In this document: positions 25,637 to 34,901 of the stretch, piece after piece
How positions within the stretch are numbered: the first letter of the stretch is position 1
Layout: each line of letters begins with the position of its first letter
Assembly (NCBI RefSeq): GCF_050586465.1
Contig: NZ_JBOCEG010000002.1
Coordinates: 372,001-436,000, forward strand
Reading direction: 5' to 3'
DNA: 64,000 nucleotides
Source: CAJXYS01 sp913063035
GTDB lineage: Bacteria > Pseudomonadota > Alphaproteobacteria > Rhodobacterales > Rhodobacteraceae
Position numbers and translations under genes: made by a program
Notes under the pieces: generated by a model
Told to the model about the DNA's origin: nothing
The model's input: the letters and a program-made list of their open reading frames with translations, nothing else
Database searches by the model: none

Positions 25637-28600
25637 ATGACAGAGCCGACACCACAGATCCCCCGCAATCGCCGCATCGGCCTTTTCGTGCTGGTGAGCG
25701 TGGCGCTGCTCGCCCTCGCGGGGGCGGGTGGCCTGCTCGTGGTCGCGGGCGGACAGCTGCAACTGCCCGGCGCGATCACGCTGCGGATCGAGGCGCGGGT
25801 CAATGCGGGCCTGGCCGCGGGGCGCGTGGAACTGGGCGCGCTGCGTATCGCGGTCGAGGACGGCTTCACCCCGGTCCTGCGCGTGTCCGATCTCGTCCTG
25901 TCCGGCGCCGATGCCCGGCAACGCGCCGCGCTGCCGGATCTGGAGGCGCGCCTCGATCGCGGGGCGCTCTTGCGCGGCGCGCTGCGGCCCGAGCGTATCC
26001 GCCTGGCCGGGGCGCGGATCCGGCTGCGACGCACGGCGGACGGAACCGTGGACGTGGCCTTCGGCGGTGCCGGCACGCCGGAGATGGCCGAGGCCCGCGG
26101 GCTCGAACAGACCGTCCGCGCGGTGGAGCAGCTTTTCGACGGCGATTACCTGCGTCGCCTCGAGGTGGTCGAGGGCACCGGCCTGGCGATCACCTTCGAC
26201 GACGCCCTTACCGGCCGCGTCTGGGAGGTGGCGGACGGCCGTCTGACGCTGGAAAACGGCCCCGAGATCCTGTCGGCCGACCTGGGCTTCCGCGTCGACC
26301 GGCCGGGCGCGGAGGACACGGTCGCGCTGCTGGCGATGGATCACGCCAAGGGCACGCCGGGACTGAACCTGCGGGTCCGGTTCAACGACGTGCCGGCGCG
26401 GGATATCGCGGTGCAGTCGGTCGCGCTCTCCTGGCTCGACGTGCTCGACGCGCCGATCTCGGGCGCCCTGGCGATGGAGGTGACCGAGACCGGGCAGTTC
26501 GAGGCGCTGAACGGGACGCTTGAAATCGGCGCCGGGGCGCTCGACGTGATCGCAGGGCAGGCGCCGACGGCGTTCCGCCGCGCGAAGACCTACTTCACCT
26601 ATGACGACGCGGCCTCGCGGCTGACCTTCGACCAGGTCGTGGTGGAAAGCGACGCCGGCACCGTGGAAGCCAGCGGGCACGCCTATCTGCGCGGGCGGGA
26701 CGGGCGCATGGCCGAGACGCTGCTCGGGCAGCTGCGGTTCACGACGGTGGAGCTCAATCCCCGGGGCATCTTCGAGGCGCCCGCCGTGTTCACGGGCGGC
26801 GCGATCGACATGCGGGTCCGGCTCGATCCGTTCCGGGTCGACCTGGGCCAGCTGGTCCTGACCGAGACCGAGCGACGCTACCGCGCCCATGGCAGCATCG
26901 CGGCGACCCCAGACGGCTGGGAAAGCCGGCTCGACTTCTCGATCCCGGCGCTGGACCGCGACCGGATGCTGGCGCTCTGGCCGGTGGCGTTCAAGCCGGG
27001 AACCCGCCGCTGGATGAGCGAGAATATCCGGGCCGCAGAGCTTCGCAACATCACCGGCGCCTTCCGCAGGACCGGCACGGCGCCGGCGCGGTTTTCGCTG
27101 AACTACGATTTCCAGGGCCTCGACGGGCGCTTCATGCGGACGATGCCGCCGCTGGAGCAGGGCAACGGCTTCGGGGTGCTGACCCACGAGTCGCTGGACA
27201 TGAAGCTCTACTCCGGCACGGTGACGCCGTCCCGGGGCGGCCCCATCGCGCTGGACGGGAGCGTGTTCTCGGTCCCCGACATCACCGTTCGCGACGCGCC
27301 CGCGGAGATCCGGCTGCAGGCGGCCGGCAACCTGCGCGCGGCGCTGGAAATCCTCGACTCGGAACCGTTCCGTTTCCTGACCAAGGCCAGGCTGCCGACG
27401 GATTTCGCCACCGGGCAGGCCGAGGTCGCGGTCGAGATCGGCCTGCCGCTCAAGGATGACCTGAAACCCGATGACGTGCGCTACGGCGCCGAGGGCACGG
27501 TGACGGGGGTCGCGGCGGCGGGCCTGATGGGGGATCGCGTGTTGCGCGCGCCCCGGCTCCGGCTGCGGACCGATGCCGACGGCCTGACGGTCTCGGGGGC
27601 CGGATCGCTCGGCGCCGTGCCGGTGGAGGGGGCCTGGATCAAGGCGTTCGGCCCCGAGCACCGCGGCCGGAGCCGCGTCGAGGCGACGGTCGAGCTGTCG
27701 CAGGCCTTCGTCGAGGAGTTCGGCATCGGCCTGCCCGAGGGCGCCGTCGGCGGCACCGGGCTGGGCACCGTCGAGGTCGCGCTGCGCCCCGACGCGCCGC
27801 CAAGCTTCCGGCTGGTCTCGGATCTCAACCGCTTGCGGCTCTCGCTGCCGGCGCTGGGCTGGGGCAAGGGGGCCGCCACCACCGGCCGGCTGGAGGTTGC
27901 CGGCACCCTCGGCCAGCCGGCCGCGATCGACACGCTCGAGATCGAGGCCGCCGGTCTCTCGGCGCGCGGCGCGGTCGCGCTCGCCCCGGATGGCGGGCTC
28001 GATGCCGCGCGGTTCGACCGGGTCCGGATCGGCGGATGGTTCGACGGGCCGGTGGTGCTGCGCGGGCGCGGCGCCGGCGTGCCGGCGGCGCTGTCCGTCG
28101 AGGGCGGCACGCTGGACATGCGCCGCGCCCGCTTCGGGCCGGGCGGCGGTGCGGGCGGGCCGATCTCGGTCTCGCTGGACCGGCTGGTGGTGACCGACGG
28201 GATCGCGCTGACCGGGGTGCGCGGCGCGCTGGAAACCGGCGGCGCGCTGAACGGGCGGCTCGCGGGCCAGGTGAACGGGGCCGCGCCGGTCACCGCCACG
28301 CTCGCCCCGATACGCGACCGCGCCGGGACGGGCATCCGGATCACCGGCGCGGATGCCGGCGCGATCCTGCGCGCGGCCGGCATATTCCCGGGCGCGGCCG
28401 GGGGCAGCTTTGCCCTGAGGCTGGTGCCCACGGGGACGCCGCGCAGCTATGACGGCACGCTCCAGATCCGCGACACGCGGGTGCGCGACGCGCCGACGCT
28501 GGCCGAACTGATCTCGGCGGTCAGCGTCGTCGGCCTGCTCGAGCAGCTGTCGGGCGAGGGGCTGTATTTCAGCGATGTGGACGCCCAACTCAGCTTGACG

Positions 28601-28927
28601 CCCGGGGCCGTCACGGTCAGGAAAGGCAGCGCCATCGGGCCCTCGATCGGGCTGTCGATGGAAGGGGTCTACGACACGACGCAGGAGCGACTGGCGATGC
28701 AGGGGGTCTTCACGCCCGTCTACATGCTGAACGGCATGCTCGAGCAGACCCGCCTTTTCGGCGGGATCTTCGGGCGCGACCGCGGCGAGGGCGTTTTCGG
28801 CTTCAATTACGAGTTGCGCGGCCCGACCGATGCCCCGGAGGTGACGGTCAACCCGCTCTCTGGGCTTGCCCCGGGCTTTCTGCGCGAGCTGTTCCGCCGC
28901 CCGCCGCCGACGGTGGCCGGGCAATGA
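25637..28927 (+). CDS. AsmA/YhdP-like giant envelope protein (DUF3971)
   Basis: A 1096-residue protein with one N-terminal membrane segment (about 15-37), a DUF3971-type central region and an AsmA_2-like C-terminal region ending near FNYELRGPTDAPEVTVNPLSGLAPGFLRELF. The repeated beta-rich segments are typical of AsmA-like bridge proteins, which in E. coli (YhdP, TamB, YdbH) carry phospholipids to the outer membrane. A bridge-like lipid-transport role is inferred from that family. The start MTEPTPQIPRNRRIG was chosen because it gives a short cytosolic N-terminus before the membrane helix. The stop overlaps queA by 4 nt. Confidence 0.88.
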   Translation: MTEPTPQIPRNRRIGLFVLVSVALLALAGAGGLLVVAGGQLQLPGAITLRIEARVNAGLAAGRVELGALRIAVEDGFTPVLRVSDLVLSGADARQRAALPDLEARLDRGALLRGALRPERIRLAGARIRLRRTADGTVDVAFGGAGTPEMAEARGLEQTVRAVEQLFDGDYLRRLEVVEGTGLAITFDDALTGRVWEVADGRLTLENGPEILSADLGFRVDRPGAEDTVALLAMDHAKGTPGLNLRVRFNDVPARDIAVQSVALSWLDVLDAPISGALAMEVTETGQFEALNGTLEIGAGALDVIAGQAPTAFRRAKTYFTYDDAASRLTFDQVVVESDAGTVEASGHAYLRGRDGRMAETLLGQLRFTTVELNPRGIFEAPAVFTGGAIDMRVRLDPFRVDLGQLVLTETERRYRAHGSIAATPDGWESRLDFSIPALDRDRMLALWPVAFKPGTRRWMSENIRAAELRNITGAFRRTGTAPARFSLNYDFQGLDGRFMRTMPPLEQGNGFGVLTHESLDMKLYSGTVTPSRGGPIALDGSVFSVPDITVRDAPAEIRLQAAGNLRAALEILDSEPFRFLTKARLPTDFATGQAEVAVEIGLPLKDDLKPDDVRYGAEGTVTGVAAAGLMGDRVLRAPRLRLRTDADGLTVSGAGSLGAVPVEGAWIKAFGPEHRGRSRVEATVELSQAFVEEFGIGLPEGAVGGTGLGTVEVALRPDAPPSFRLVSDLNRLRLSLPALGWGKGAATTGRLEVAGTLGQPAAIDTLEIEAAGLSARGAVALAPDGGLDAARFDRVRIGGWFDGPVVLRGRGAGVPAALSVEGGTLDMRRARFGPGGGAGGPISVSLDRLVVTDGIALTGVRGALETGGALNGRLAGQVNGAAPVTATLAPIRDRAGTGIRITGADAGAILRAAGIFPGAAGGSFALRLVPTGTPRSYDGTLQIRDTRVRDAPTLAELISAVSVVGLLEQLSGEGLYFSDVDAQLSLTPGAVTVRKGSAIGPSIGLSMEGVYDTTQERLAMQGVFTPVYMLNGMLEQTRLFGGIFGRDRGEGVFGFNYELRGPTDAPEVTVNPLSGLAPGFLRELFRRPPPTVAGQ

Positions 28928-30027
28928 AACTGTCGGAGTTCGATTTCGACCTGCCGGAAGAGCTGATCGCGACCCGGCCGGCGCGCCCGCGCAGCGCCGC
29001 GCGGCTGCTCGTGGCCGAGGGTGACGCGATCCGCGACCTGCATGTCCGCGACCTGCCGCGCCTGCTGGGGCCGGACGACCGGCTGATCCTGAACGACACC
29101 AAGGTGATCCCGGCGCGGCTCTCGGGGACGCGCCGGCGCATTGGGGCGACCGGCGCGACGGAGGCCCGGATCGAGGTCACGCTGCTGGAGCCACGGCCGG
29201 GGGGCGGGTGGCAGGCGATGCTCAAGCCGCTGAAAAAGGTCCGCGAAGGCGAGGTGATCCGGTTCTCGGAGGATCTCTCGGCCGAGGTCGTCGCCAAGGC
29301 GGATGGCACGGCCGACCTGGCCTTCAACCTGGAAGGCACGGATTTCGACACCGCGCTGGCCGCGGCGGGGGCGATGCCGCTGCCGCCCTATATCGAGTCG
29401 CGCCGCAAGGCCGACGCCCGGGACCGCGAGGATTACCAGACCGTCTGGGCGCGGCGGTCGGGGGCGGTCGCCGCGCCGACGGCCTCGCTGCATTTCGATG
29501 CCCCGTTGCTGGCCGCGCTCGAGGCGCGCGGCGTGGGCTTCACCCATGTGACCCTGCATGTCGGGGCCGGAACCTTCCTGCCGGTGAAGGTCGACGACGT
29601 CACCCAGCACAGGATGCATGCCGAGTGGGGCGAAGTCACGGCCGAGGCCGCCGCCGAGATCAACGCCACCCGCGCCGCCGGCGGCCGGATCATCCCCGTC
29701 GGCACGACGGCGCTGCGCCTGATCGAGACTGCCGCGGCCGCGGACGGCATGATGCAGGCATGGCAGGGCGATACCGACATCTTCATCCGGCCCGGCTACC
29801 GGTTCCGCGTCGCGGACGCGCTGATGACCAATTTCCACCTGCCGAAATCGACGCTGATGATGCTCGTCTCGGCGCTGATGGGGGTCGACCGCATCCGCAG
29901 GATCTATGCCCACGCCATCGCGCAGGGTTACCGGTTCTTCAGCTACGGGGACAGTTCGCTCCTCTTGCCGGAGGGGCCCGCGCCCTCGGCAAAGTCGGCG
30001 CAAGAAAACTCCGCGCCGCTTTCCTGA
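28924..30027 (+). CDS. queA: S-adenosylmethionine:tRNA ribosyltransferase-isomerase
   Basis: A 367-residue enzyme that moves the ribosyl part of SAM onto preQ1 in tRNA, making epoxyqueuosine, the penultimate queuosine step. Seen are the start KLSEFDFDLPEELIATRPARPRSAARL, LILNDTKVIPARL, LPPYIESRRKADARDREDYQTV and the HVGAGTFLPVK and TNFHLPKSTLMMLVSAL motifs. The ATG overlaps the AsmA-like stop (ATGA). The usual partner tgt is not here; downstream is the lower-GC orphan region instead. Confidence 0.97.
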   Translation: MKLSEFDFDLPEELIATRPARPRSAARLLVAEGDAIRDLHVRDLPRLLGPDDRLILNDTKVIPARLSGTRRRIGATGATEARIEVTLLEPRPGGGWQAMLKPLKKVREGEVIRFSEDLSAEVVAKADGTADLAFNLEGTDFDTALAAAGAMPLPPYIESRRKADARDREDYQTVWARRSGAVAAPTASLHFDAPLLAALEARGVGFTHVTLHVGAGTFLPVKVDDVTQHRMHAEWGEVTAEAAAEINATRAAGGRIIPVGTTALRLIETAAAADGMMQAWQGDTDIFIRPGYRFRVADALMTNFHLPKSTLMMLVSALMGVDRIRRIYAHAIAQGYRFFSYGDSSLLLPEGPAPSAKSAQENSAPLS

Positions 30028-30334
30028 ACGATGCCCGGCGACGAGACCGAAAGAGGCAGGGACACCCGAAGCGCCCTCATCGGGTGACGGGCGCCGATCG
30101 GTCCAGCCCGGGTCCGCCGCCACGCCGTCATCTGGAAATGGCGTCGAATTCGGCAAGCCTGCACCAAAAACCGTCCTGGGCCGAACGGACCAGGCCGAGG
30201 GCTTGGTCGACTACGAAATCTCTCGGTCTGAAGTGCTGTTTCAGGTATCGTGACTGCTTGGTTGCGCGTGCGAAGCCGAACCGTCGCGCATCTATACGTA
30301 GTGTTCCAGACGCCAAATCCCGGAGTAGTGTTAA
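30028..30334. other. 307-bp spacer between queA and the orphan gene
   Basis: No credible ORF, terminator or RNA was seen. GC content falls along this stretch (one 60-nt line at 30241-30300 counts 34 G+C), unlike the flanking housekeeping genes. TATACG at 30293-30298 could be a -10 box but no -35 is at the right spacing. GGAG lies 9 nt before the orphan ATG. Confidence 0.4.
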
Positions 30335-31033
30335 ATGTTTGCCAGTCTCGAGAATCGTCACGCGTATGAATACCTTCAATTGGAGCAGGCATGGCTCTCT
30401 TGCGTAGAGTCGCCCGATCTTCCGTCTCTTGATCGCTTGTCTCAAAGGCTGGGCGCGGCCACGCTCGCGTTTGGCAGGTGCGAGTTGCACCATCGCGCTG
30501 CGGGCCGGTCCGAGCAAACGGGTCAGACCGATTTCGCCGCGGCGCACCTGGCGCGTGCAAAGGCGTTCCAGGAGGAGGGGTTAAAGCAGTTGAAGCTCGC
30601 TGCCGGTTTCGCAGCGGATGTTAAGGTTCAGTACGATAAAGTTCCCGCGCCGGACCCGGCAGATGCCACGCGGGTGGCAACGGCATTCTCCGACGAATTC
30701 ATGGCGCTGATCGCGGATACGGATCTCAAGCCCTCGGATGTCGAGAAGATCGATACCGTGATGAAGGAAGCTCTGGAGACCGTCCTGTCGGGCAAGAACC
30801 CCGGGGAGGCGATCGAAGCCCGCATCAACCAACTCGAAGCGGAGCGCCGACGGGATGATCGGGGCGTGCGCGACAATATCCCGATGTGGAAACTCGTCCT
30901 CATTGCCGCGAAGCTTCTGATTGCGGTGGTCTATGTCGTGCGCTGCCTCTTGCAGGACAGGTGCACCCCGGCAGAGAAGGCCGCGTTCTATCTCGCGGCA
31001 TTAATCTTCGGGATCTCGATAAAATTCTGCTGA
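30335..31033 (+). CDS. Unrecognised protein with C-terminal membrane hairpin (orphan, lower GC)
   Basis: I do not recognise this 232-residue protein. The first 180 residues are soluble and helical, with Glu/Ala-rich segments. The last 52 form two hydrophobic helices (about 183-205 and 216-231) separated by a short charged link, with cysteines at the membrane edges: Cys204 in VVRC, Cys210 in QDRC, and a terminal Cys232 (KFC). No signal peptide. Start is ATG with GGAG 9 nt upstream. Composition is clearly less GC-rich than its neighbours (a 60-nt line at 30361-30420 counts 32 G+C), suggesting recent acquisition. An antisense ORF on the minus strand (30128-30547) is less protein-like. Confidence 0.7.
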   Translation: MFASLENRHAYEYLQLEQAWLSCVESPDLPSLDRLSQRLGAATLAFGRCELHHRAAGRSEQTGQTDFAAAHLARAKAFQEEGLKQLKLAAGFAADVKVQYDKVPAPDPADATRVATAFSDEFMALIADTDLKPSDVEKIDTVMKEALETVLSGKNPGEAIEARINQLEAERRRDDRGVRDNIPMWKLVLIAAKLLIAVVYVVRCLLQDRCTPAEKAAFYLAALIFGISIKFC

Positions 31034-31036
31034 TCG

Positions 31037-31066
31037 GGTCTGGCAGGCAGGTGCGCTGACCAGACC
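31037..31066. other. Stem-loop just after the orphan gene
   Basis: GGTCTGG (31037-31043) pairs perfectly with CCAGACC (31060-31066) around a 16-nt loop, 4 nt past the stop. There is no T run, so it may be a weak 3' end signal. Confidence 0.35.
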
Positions 31067-31237
31067 TCGCGGTGCTCGACAGGGCCGGTCATGCCCACGC
31101 GGCAAATCGCCCGGCCCCGACCCGGGCGCATGCCGCTGGCCGGCCGGACCGGGAGGCTGCGACTCGCCTAGCCGTGGCCGAACGCCATCGCTTCTTCTCC
31201 TGCGGCGGCGCCGCGTTGCTGGTCCCCGGGATCAAAC

Positions 31238-31255
31238 GCGACGCCTGAGCGTCGC
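31238..31255. other. Perfect tetraloop hairpin in the leader of the MFS gene
   Basis: GCGACGC (31238-31244), loop CTGA, GCGTCGC (31249-31255), 63 nt before the MFS start. It could be a transcript end from the orphan region or a leader element; it is not followed by a T tract. Confidence 0.4.
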
Positions 31256-31317
31256 TTCGGGGCGGTCGGGTTGCAATCCCGGTCTGCTAGCTGCGAGGAA
31301 GAGGCTGGAGGGACTGG

Positions 31318-32607
31318 ATGCTCGAGGTTCTGAGATATTCCTGGGCGTTGCTGCTGGGCATGCTGCTGCTGATGGTCGGCAACGGCCTGCAGGGCACGCT
31401 GCTGGGCGTGCGCGGCGCCATCGAGGGATTCTCGGCGACCGAGATGTCCTTCATCATGTCGGCCTATTTCGTCGGTTTCCTCGGCGGCTCGCGCCTGACG
31501 CCCAAGCTGATCCGGCGGGTCGGTCATGTCCGGGTCTTCGCCGCGCTCGGCTCGCTGATCTCGGCGGTGCTGATCCTTTATGCCGCGGCGCCCGATCCCT
31601 GGGTCTGGACCGCGATGCGGGTTCTGATCGGCTTCTGTTTCTCGGGCGTCTACGTCACCGCGGAAAGCTGGCTCAACAACTCGGCCTCGAACGAGAACCG
31701 CGGCAAGGCGCTGTCGATCTACATGATCGTGCAGATGGCCGGCGTCGTGGCGGCGCAGGGCCTGATGAACCTGGCCGATCCCGCCGGCTGGCTGCTCTTC
31801 GTCATTCCCTCTGTGCTGGTCTCGGTCGCCTTCGCGCCGATCCTGCTGTCGGTCAGCCCGGCGCCGATCTTCGAATCGACCAAGCCGATGACCCTGCGCC
31901 AGCTCTTCGACGCCTCGCCGCTGGGCTTCGTCGGGGCGTTCCTGCTGGGCGGGGTCTTCGCCGCGCAGTTCGGCATGTCGGCCGTCTACGGCACGACCGC
32001 GGGGCTCAGCGTCGCGGAAATCTCGATCTTCGTCTCGTCGATCTTCGTCGGCGGCATGATCCTGCAATACCCGATCGGCTGGATCTCGGACCGCATGGAC
32101 CGCCGCGTGCTCATCATGGCGCTGGCGGCCTTCGCGGCGGTGGCCACCGCGCTGCCGCTGCTGATCGCGCCGGGGTTTCCCGTCCTGGTGGGGCTGGCCT
32201 TCGTCATGGGCGGCGTGTCGAACCCGCTCTATTCGCTGCTGATCGCCTATACCAACGATTTCCTCGAACATGACGACATGGCCGCCGCGTCCGGCGGGCT
32301 GATCTTCCTCAACGGGGTGGGGGCCACGGCGGGGCCGCTCATCATCGGCTGGCTGATGGATCTTGTCGGGCCGAACGGCTTCTTCGGGTTCGTCTCGGTG
32401 CTGTTCTTCGCCACCGCGGGCTACGCGGCCTACCGGATGACGCAGCGCCCGACGCCGAGCGCCGCGGATACGGTCGCCTATGCGCCGGTCGTGCCGACAG
32501 CCTCGCCGGTGGCGGTCGAGCTGGCGCAAGAATACGCCTTCGAGCAGGCGCTCGAGGACGAAGAGGCCACCGAGCCGCATGTGGATAACAAATCGGAAGC
32601 CCCGTGA
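31318..32607 (+). CDS. MFS transporter
   Basis: A 429-residue, roughly 12-helix major facilitator. The N-terminal half has the GTLLGVRGAIEGFSATEMSFIMSAYFVGFLGGSRL segment and a motif-A-like KLIRRVGHVR loop; the second half has DRMDRRVLIM. The substrate cannot be told; the closest recognisable group is YcaD/YfkF-like permeases. The C-terminal 45 residues are acidic and hydrophilic. GGAGGGA precedes the ATG. DUF924 follows 82 nt downstream on the same strand. Confidence 0.88.
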   Translation: MLEVLRYSWALLLGMLLLMVGNGLQGTLLGVRGAIEGFSATEMSFIMSAYFVGFLGGSRLTPKLIRRVGHVRVFAALGSLISAVLILYAAAPDPWVWTAMRVLIGFCFSGVYVTAESWLNNSASNENRGKALSIYMIVQMAGVVAAQGLMNLADPAGWLLFVIPSVLVSVAFAPILLSVSPAPIFESTKPMTLRQLFDASPLGFVGAFLLGGVFAAQFGMSAVYGTTAGLSVAEISIFVSSIFVGGMILQYPIGWISDRMDRRVLIMALAAFAAVATALPLLIAPGFPVLVGLAFVMGGVSNPLYSLLIAYTNDFLEHDDMAAASGGLIFLNGVGATAGPLIIGWLMDLVGPNGFFGFVSVLFFATAGYAAYRMTQRPTPSAADTVAYAPVVPTASPVAVELAQEYAFEQALEDEEATEPHVDNKSEAP

Positions 32608-32689
32608 CTCCCAAGGGTTGTCATGTGGGCGAATCTTTGTAACGGTTTTGTGGCCCGGGGGGCAAAGCAGGGAGCGAGGAGGAAACCCG

Positions 32690-33292
32690 ATGCTGACGCC
32701 CGATGATGTGCTCGACTTCTGGTTCGGAGAACTGGAACCGAAACAGTGGTACGAGGTGGACCCGGCGCTCGACGCCAGGATCCGTGATCGGTTCGAAGCG
32801 GGCTGGCGCGATGCCCTCGCTGGACGATACGACGACTGGTTGAACGGACCCAGGAGCGCCTTGGCGCTGATCGTCCTGCTCGACCAGTTTCCGCGCAACA
32901 TGTTCCGCGGCAGCGCCGAGTCCTTCGCATCCGACCGCAAGGCACTCGGCCTGGCGAAGCGGGCGATCGACCGCGGCTGGGACAGGCGGGTGCCCGAACC
33001 GGACCGGCAGTTCTTCTACCTGCCGCTGATGCATTCCGAATGCCTGTGCGACCAGGATCGCAGCGTGCGGCTGATCCTCACCCGGATGCCGGAGTCCGGC
33101 AGCGACAACCTGCTGCATGCCCGCGCGCATCGCGAGGTGATCCGGCGCTTCGGGCGTTTCCCCTACCGCAACGACGCGCTTGCGCGCGAGACGACGCGCC
33201 CCGAGGCCGACTATATCGCGGCCGGTGGCTACGGCGCCACGGTGCGCGAGATTCAGCAGGATTGCGGAACCCGGAACGCCGTGCCGGCCTGA
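32690..33292 (+). CDS. DUF924 family protein
   Basis: A 200-residue soluble, all-helical protein of the DUF924 (TPR-like) family, recognised from DVLDFWFGELEPKQWYEVDPALDARIRDRF, LALIVLLDQFPRNMFRGSAESFASD, FYLPLMHSE and FGRFPYRND. No catalytic role is established for the family. The start MLTPDDVLDFWFG was chosen because GAGGAGG lies just upstream; a longer in-frame ORF overlaps the MFS gene and is rejected. Confidence 0.92.
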   Translation: MLTPDDVLDFWFGELEPKQWYEVDPALDARIRDRFEAGWRDALAGRYDDWLNGPRSALALIVLLDQFPRNMFRGSAESFASDRKALGLAKRAIDRGWDRRVPEPDRQFFYLPLMHSECLCDQDRSVRLILTRMPESGSDNLLHARAHREVIRRFGRFPYRNDALARETTRPEADYIAAGGYGATVREIQQDCGTRNAVPA

Positions 33293-33379
33293 TCGGGCCG
33301 CCGACCGTTCCCGGGCCTTCCCTTGCAGCCGGCGCATGGCGGGACTTCGCGCCGTGCCGGTCCCCGCGCGCCGGATCCG

Positions 33380-33408
33380 TTGCGGTGCGGGCGCGGATAG
33401 TTTAATAT
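33380..33408 (+). promoter_or_regulatory. Candidate promoter of lpd
   Basis: TTGCGG (33380-33385), 17-nt spacer, TAATAT (33403-33408), followed by an AT-rich 28 nt and GGAGGAG before the ATG. It matches the -35 poorly and the -10 moderately, but the AT-rich run (33398-33422) is unusual for this window. Confidence 0.45.
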
Positions 33409-33436
33409 CAAACAAAATTTCTTCCGGAGGAGTCCG

Positions 33437-34831
33437 ATGGCTGCCAATTCATTCGACATGATCGTGATCGGTGCAGGCCCGGGGGGCTACGTCGCCGCCA
33501 TTCGCGGGGCGCAGCTGGGCCTGAAGGTCGCGATCGTGGAACGCGAGCACATGGGGGGCATCTGCCTGAACTGGGGCTGCATCCCGACCAAGGCGATGCT
33601 GCGGTCGGCAGAGGTGTTCCACCTGATGCATCGCGCCCAGGAATTCGGCCTCAAGGCCGATGGGTTAAGCTACGATCTTGATGCGGTCGTCAAGCGGTCG
33701 CGCGGGATCGCCAAGCAGCTGAACTCCGGCGTCGGTCACCTGATGAAGAAGAACAAGGTCACCGTGATGATGGGCGAGGCCACGCTGCCCGCCAAGGGCA
33801 AGGTCAGCGTCAAGACCGACAAGGGCACCGAGGAACTGACCGCGAAATCCATCGTCCTCGCCACCGGGGCCCGCGCGCGCGAGCTGCCGGGGCTCGAGGG
33901 CGACGGTGAACGGGTCTGGACCTACAAGAACGCCCTGACGCCGCCGCACATGCCCAAGAAGCTGCTTGTCATCGGATCCGGCGCGATCGGCATCGAGTTC
34001 GCGAGCTTCTACAACACGCTCGGGGCCGACACCACGGTCGTCGAGGTCATGGATCGCATCCTGCCGGTCGAGGATGCCGAGATCAGCGGCTTCGCCAAGA
34101 AAGCCTTTACCAAGCAGGGGATGACCATTCTCGAGAAGTCGTCGGTCAAGCAGCTCGACCGCGCCAAGGACAAGGTCACCGCCCATATCGAGACCGGCGG
34201 CAAGACCGAGAAGCACGCGTTCGACACGGTGATCTCCGCCGTCGGCATCGTCGGCAATGTCGAGGGGCTTGGGCTCGAGGACCTGGGCGTCAAGGTCGAG
34301 CGCAGCCACGTCGTCACCGATCCGCATTGCCGCACCGGGGTGGACGGGCTCTACGCCATCGGCGACGTGGCCGGTGCGCCCTGGCTGGCGCACAAGGCCA
34401 GCCACGAGGGCGTGATGGTCGCGGAGCTGATCGCCGGTGGCGACCCGCACCCGGTCGATCCCAACAGCATCGCCGGCTGCACCTATTGCCACCCGCAGGT
34501 CGCCAGCGTCGGCCTGACCGAGGCCCAGGCCAAGGAAAAGGGCCTGAAGATCAAGGTCGGCCGCTTCCCCTTCATCGGCAACGGCAAGGCGCTGGCGCTG
34601 GGCGAACCGGAAGGCATGGTCAAGACGATCTTCGAAGAGAAGACGGGTGAGCTTCTGGGCGCGCATATGGTCGGCGCCGAGGTGACCGAGCTGATCCAGG
34701 GCTACGTGGTCGGCCGCACGCTGGAGACCACCGAGGCCGAGCTGATGGAGACGGTCTTCCCGCACCCGACGCTGAGCGAGATGATGCACGAGTCGGTGCT
34801 CGACGCCTTCGATCGGGTCATCCACATCTGA
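33437..34831 (+). CDS. lpdA: Dihydrolipoyl dehydrogenase (E3)
   Basis: A 464-residue FAD enzyme that reoxidises dihydrolipoamide for 2-oxoacid dehydrogenase complexes or the glycine cleavage system. FAD-binding GAGPGGYVAA at 12-21, redox disulfide Cys43-Cys48 in GGICLNWGCIPTK, NAD-binding GSGAIGIEFASF, second FAD motif YAIGDVAGAPWLAHKA and the catalytic HPHPTLSE base pair near the C-terminus are complete. No E1 or E2 gene is adjacent, so this is a free-standing copy; it may serve several complexes. It ends in a bidirectional terminator shared with the rhodanese gene. Confidence 0.96.
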   Translation: MAANSFDMIVIGAGPGGYVAAIRGAQLGLKVAIVEREHMGGICLNWGCIPTKAMLRSAEVFHLMHRAQEFGLKADGLSYDLDAVVKRSRGIAKQLNSGVGHLMKKNKVTVMMGEATLPAKGKVSVKTDKGTEELTAKSIVLATGARARELPGLEGDGERVWTYKNALTPPHMPKKLLVIGSGAIGIEFASFYNTLGADTTVVEVMDRILPVEDAEISGFAKKAFTKQGMTILEKSSVKQLDRAKDKVTAHIETGGKTEKHAFDTVISAVGIVGNVEGLGLEDLGVKVERSHVVTDPHCRTGVDGLYAIGDVAGAPWLAHKASHEGVMVAELIAGGDPHPVDPNSIAGCTYCHPQVASVGLTEAQAKEKGLKIKVGRFPFIGNGKALALGEPEGMVKTIFEEKTGELLGAHMVGAEVTELIQGYVVGRTLETTEAELMETVFPHPTLSEMMHESVLDAFDRVIHI

Positions 34832-34850
34832 CCCGCGCCGCCGCGGCAGG

Positions 34851-34883
34851 AAAAAGGCCCGCGTCCTGTCGGCGCGGGCCTTT
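34851..34883. terminator. Bidirectional terminator between lpd and rhodanese genes
   Basis: GGCCCGCG (34856-34863) pairs with CGCGGGCC (34873-34880) around a 9-nt loop, flanked by AAAAA on the left and TTT on the right, so it works in both directions between convergent genes. Confidence 0.85.
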
Positions 34884-34901
34884 CGCGTCTCGTGCGGGCG
34901 A

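Noticed and set aside
30128..30547. A 139-codon minus-strand ORF antisense to the orphan gene
   Set aside because: It starts inside the plus-strand gene, has no ribosome-binding site that I can see, and its composition is less protein-like than the plus-strand product.
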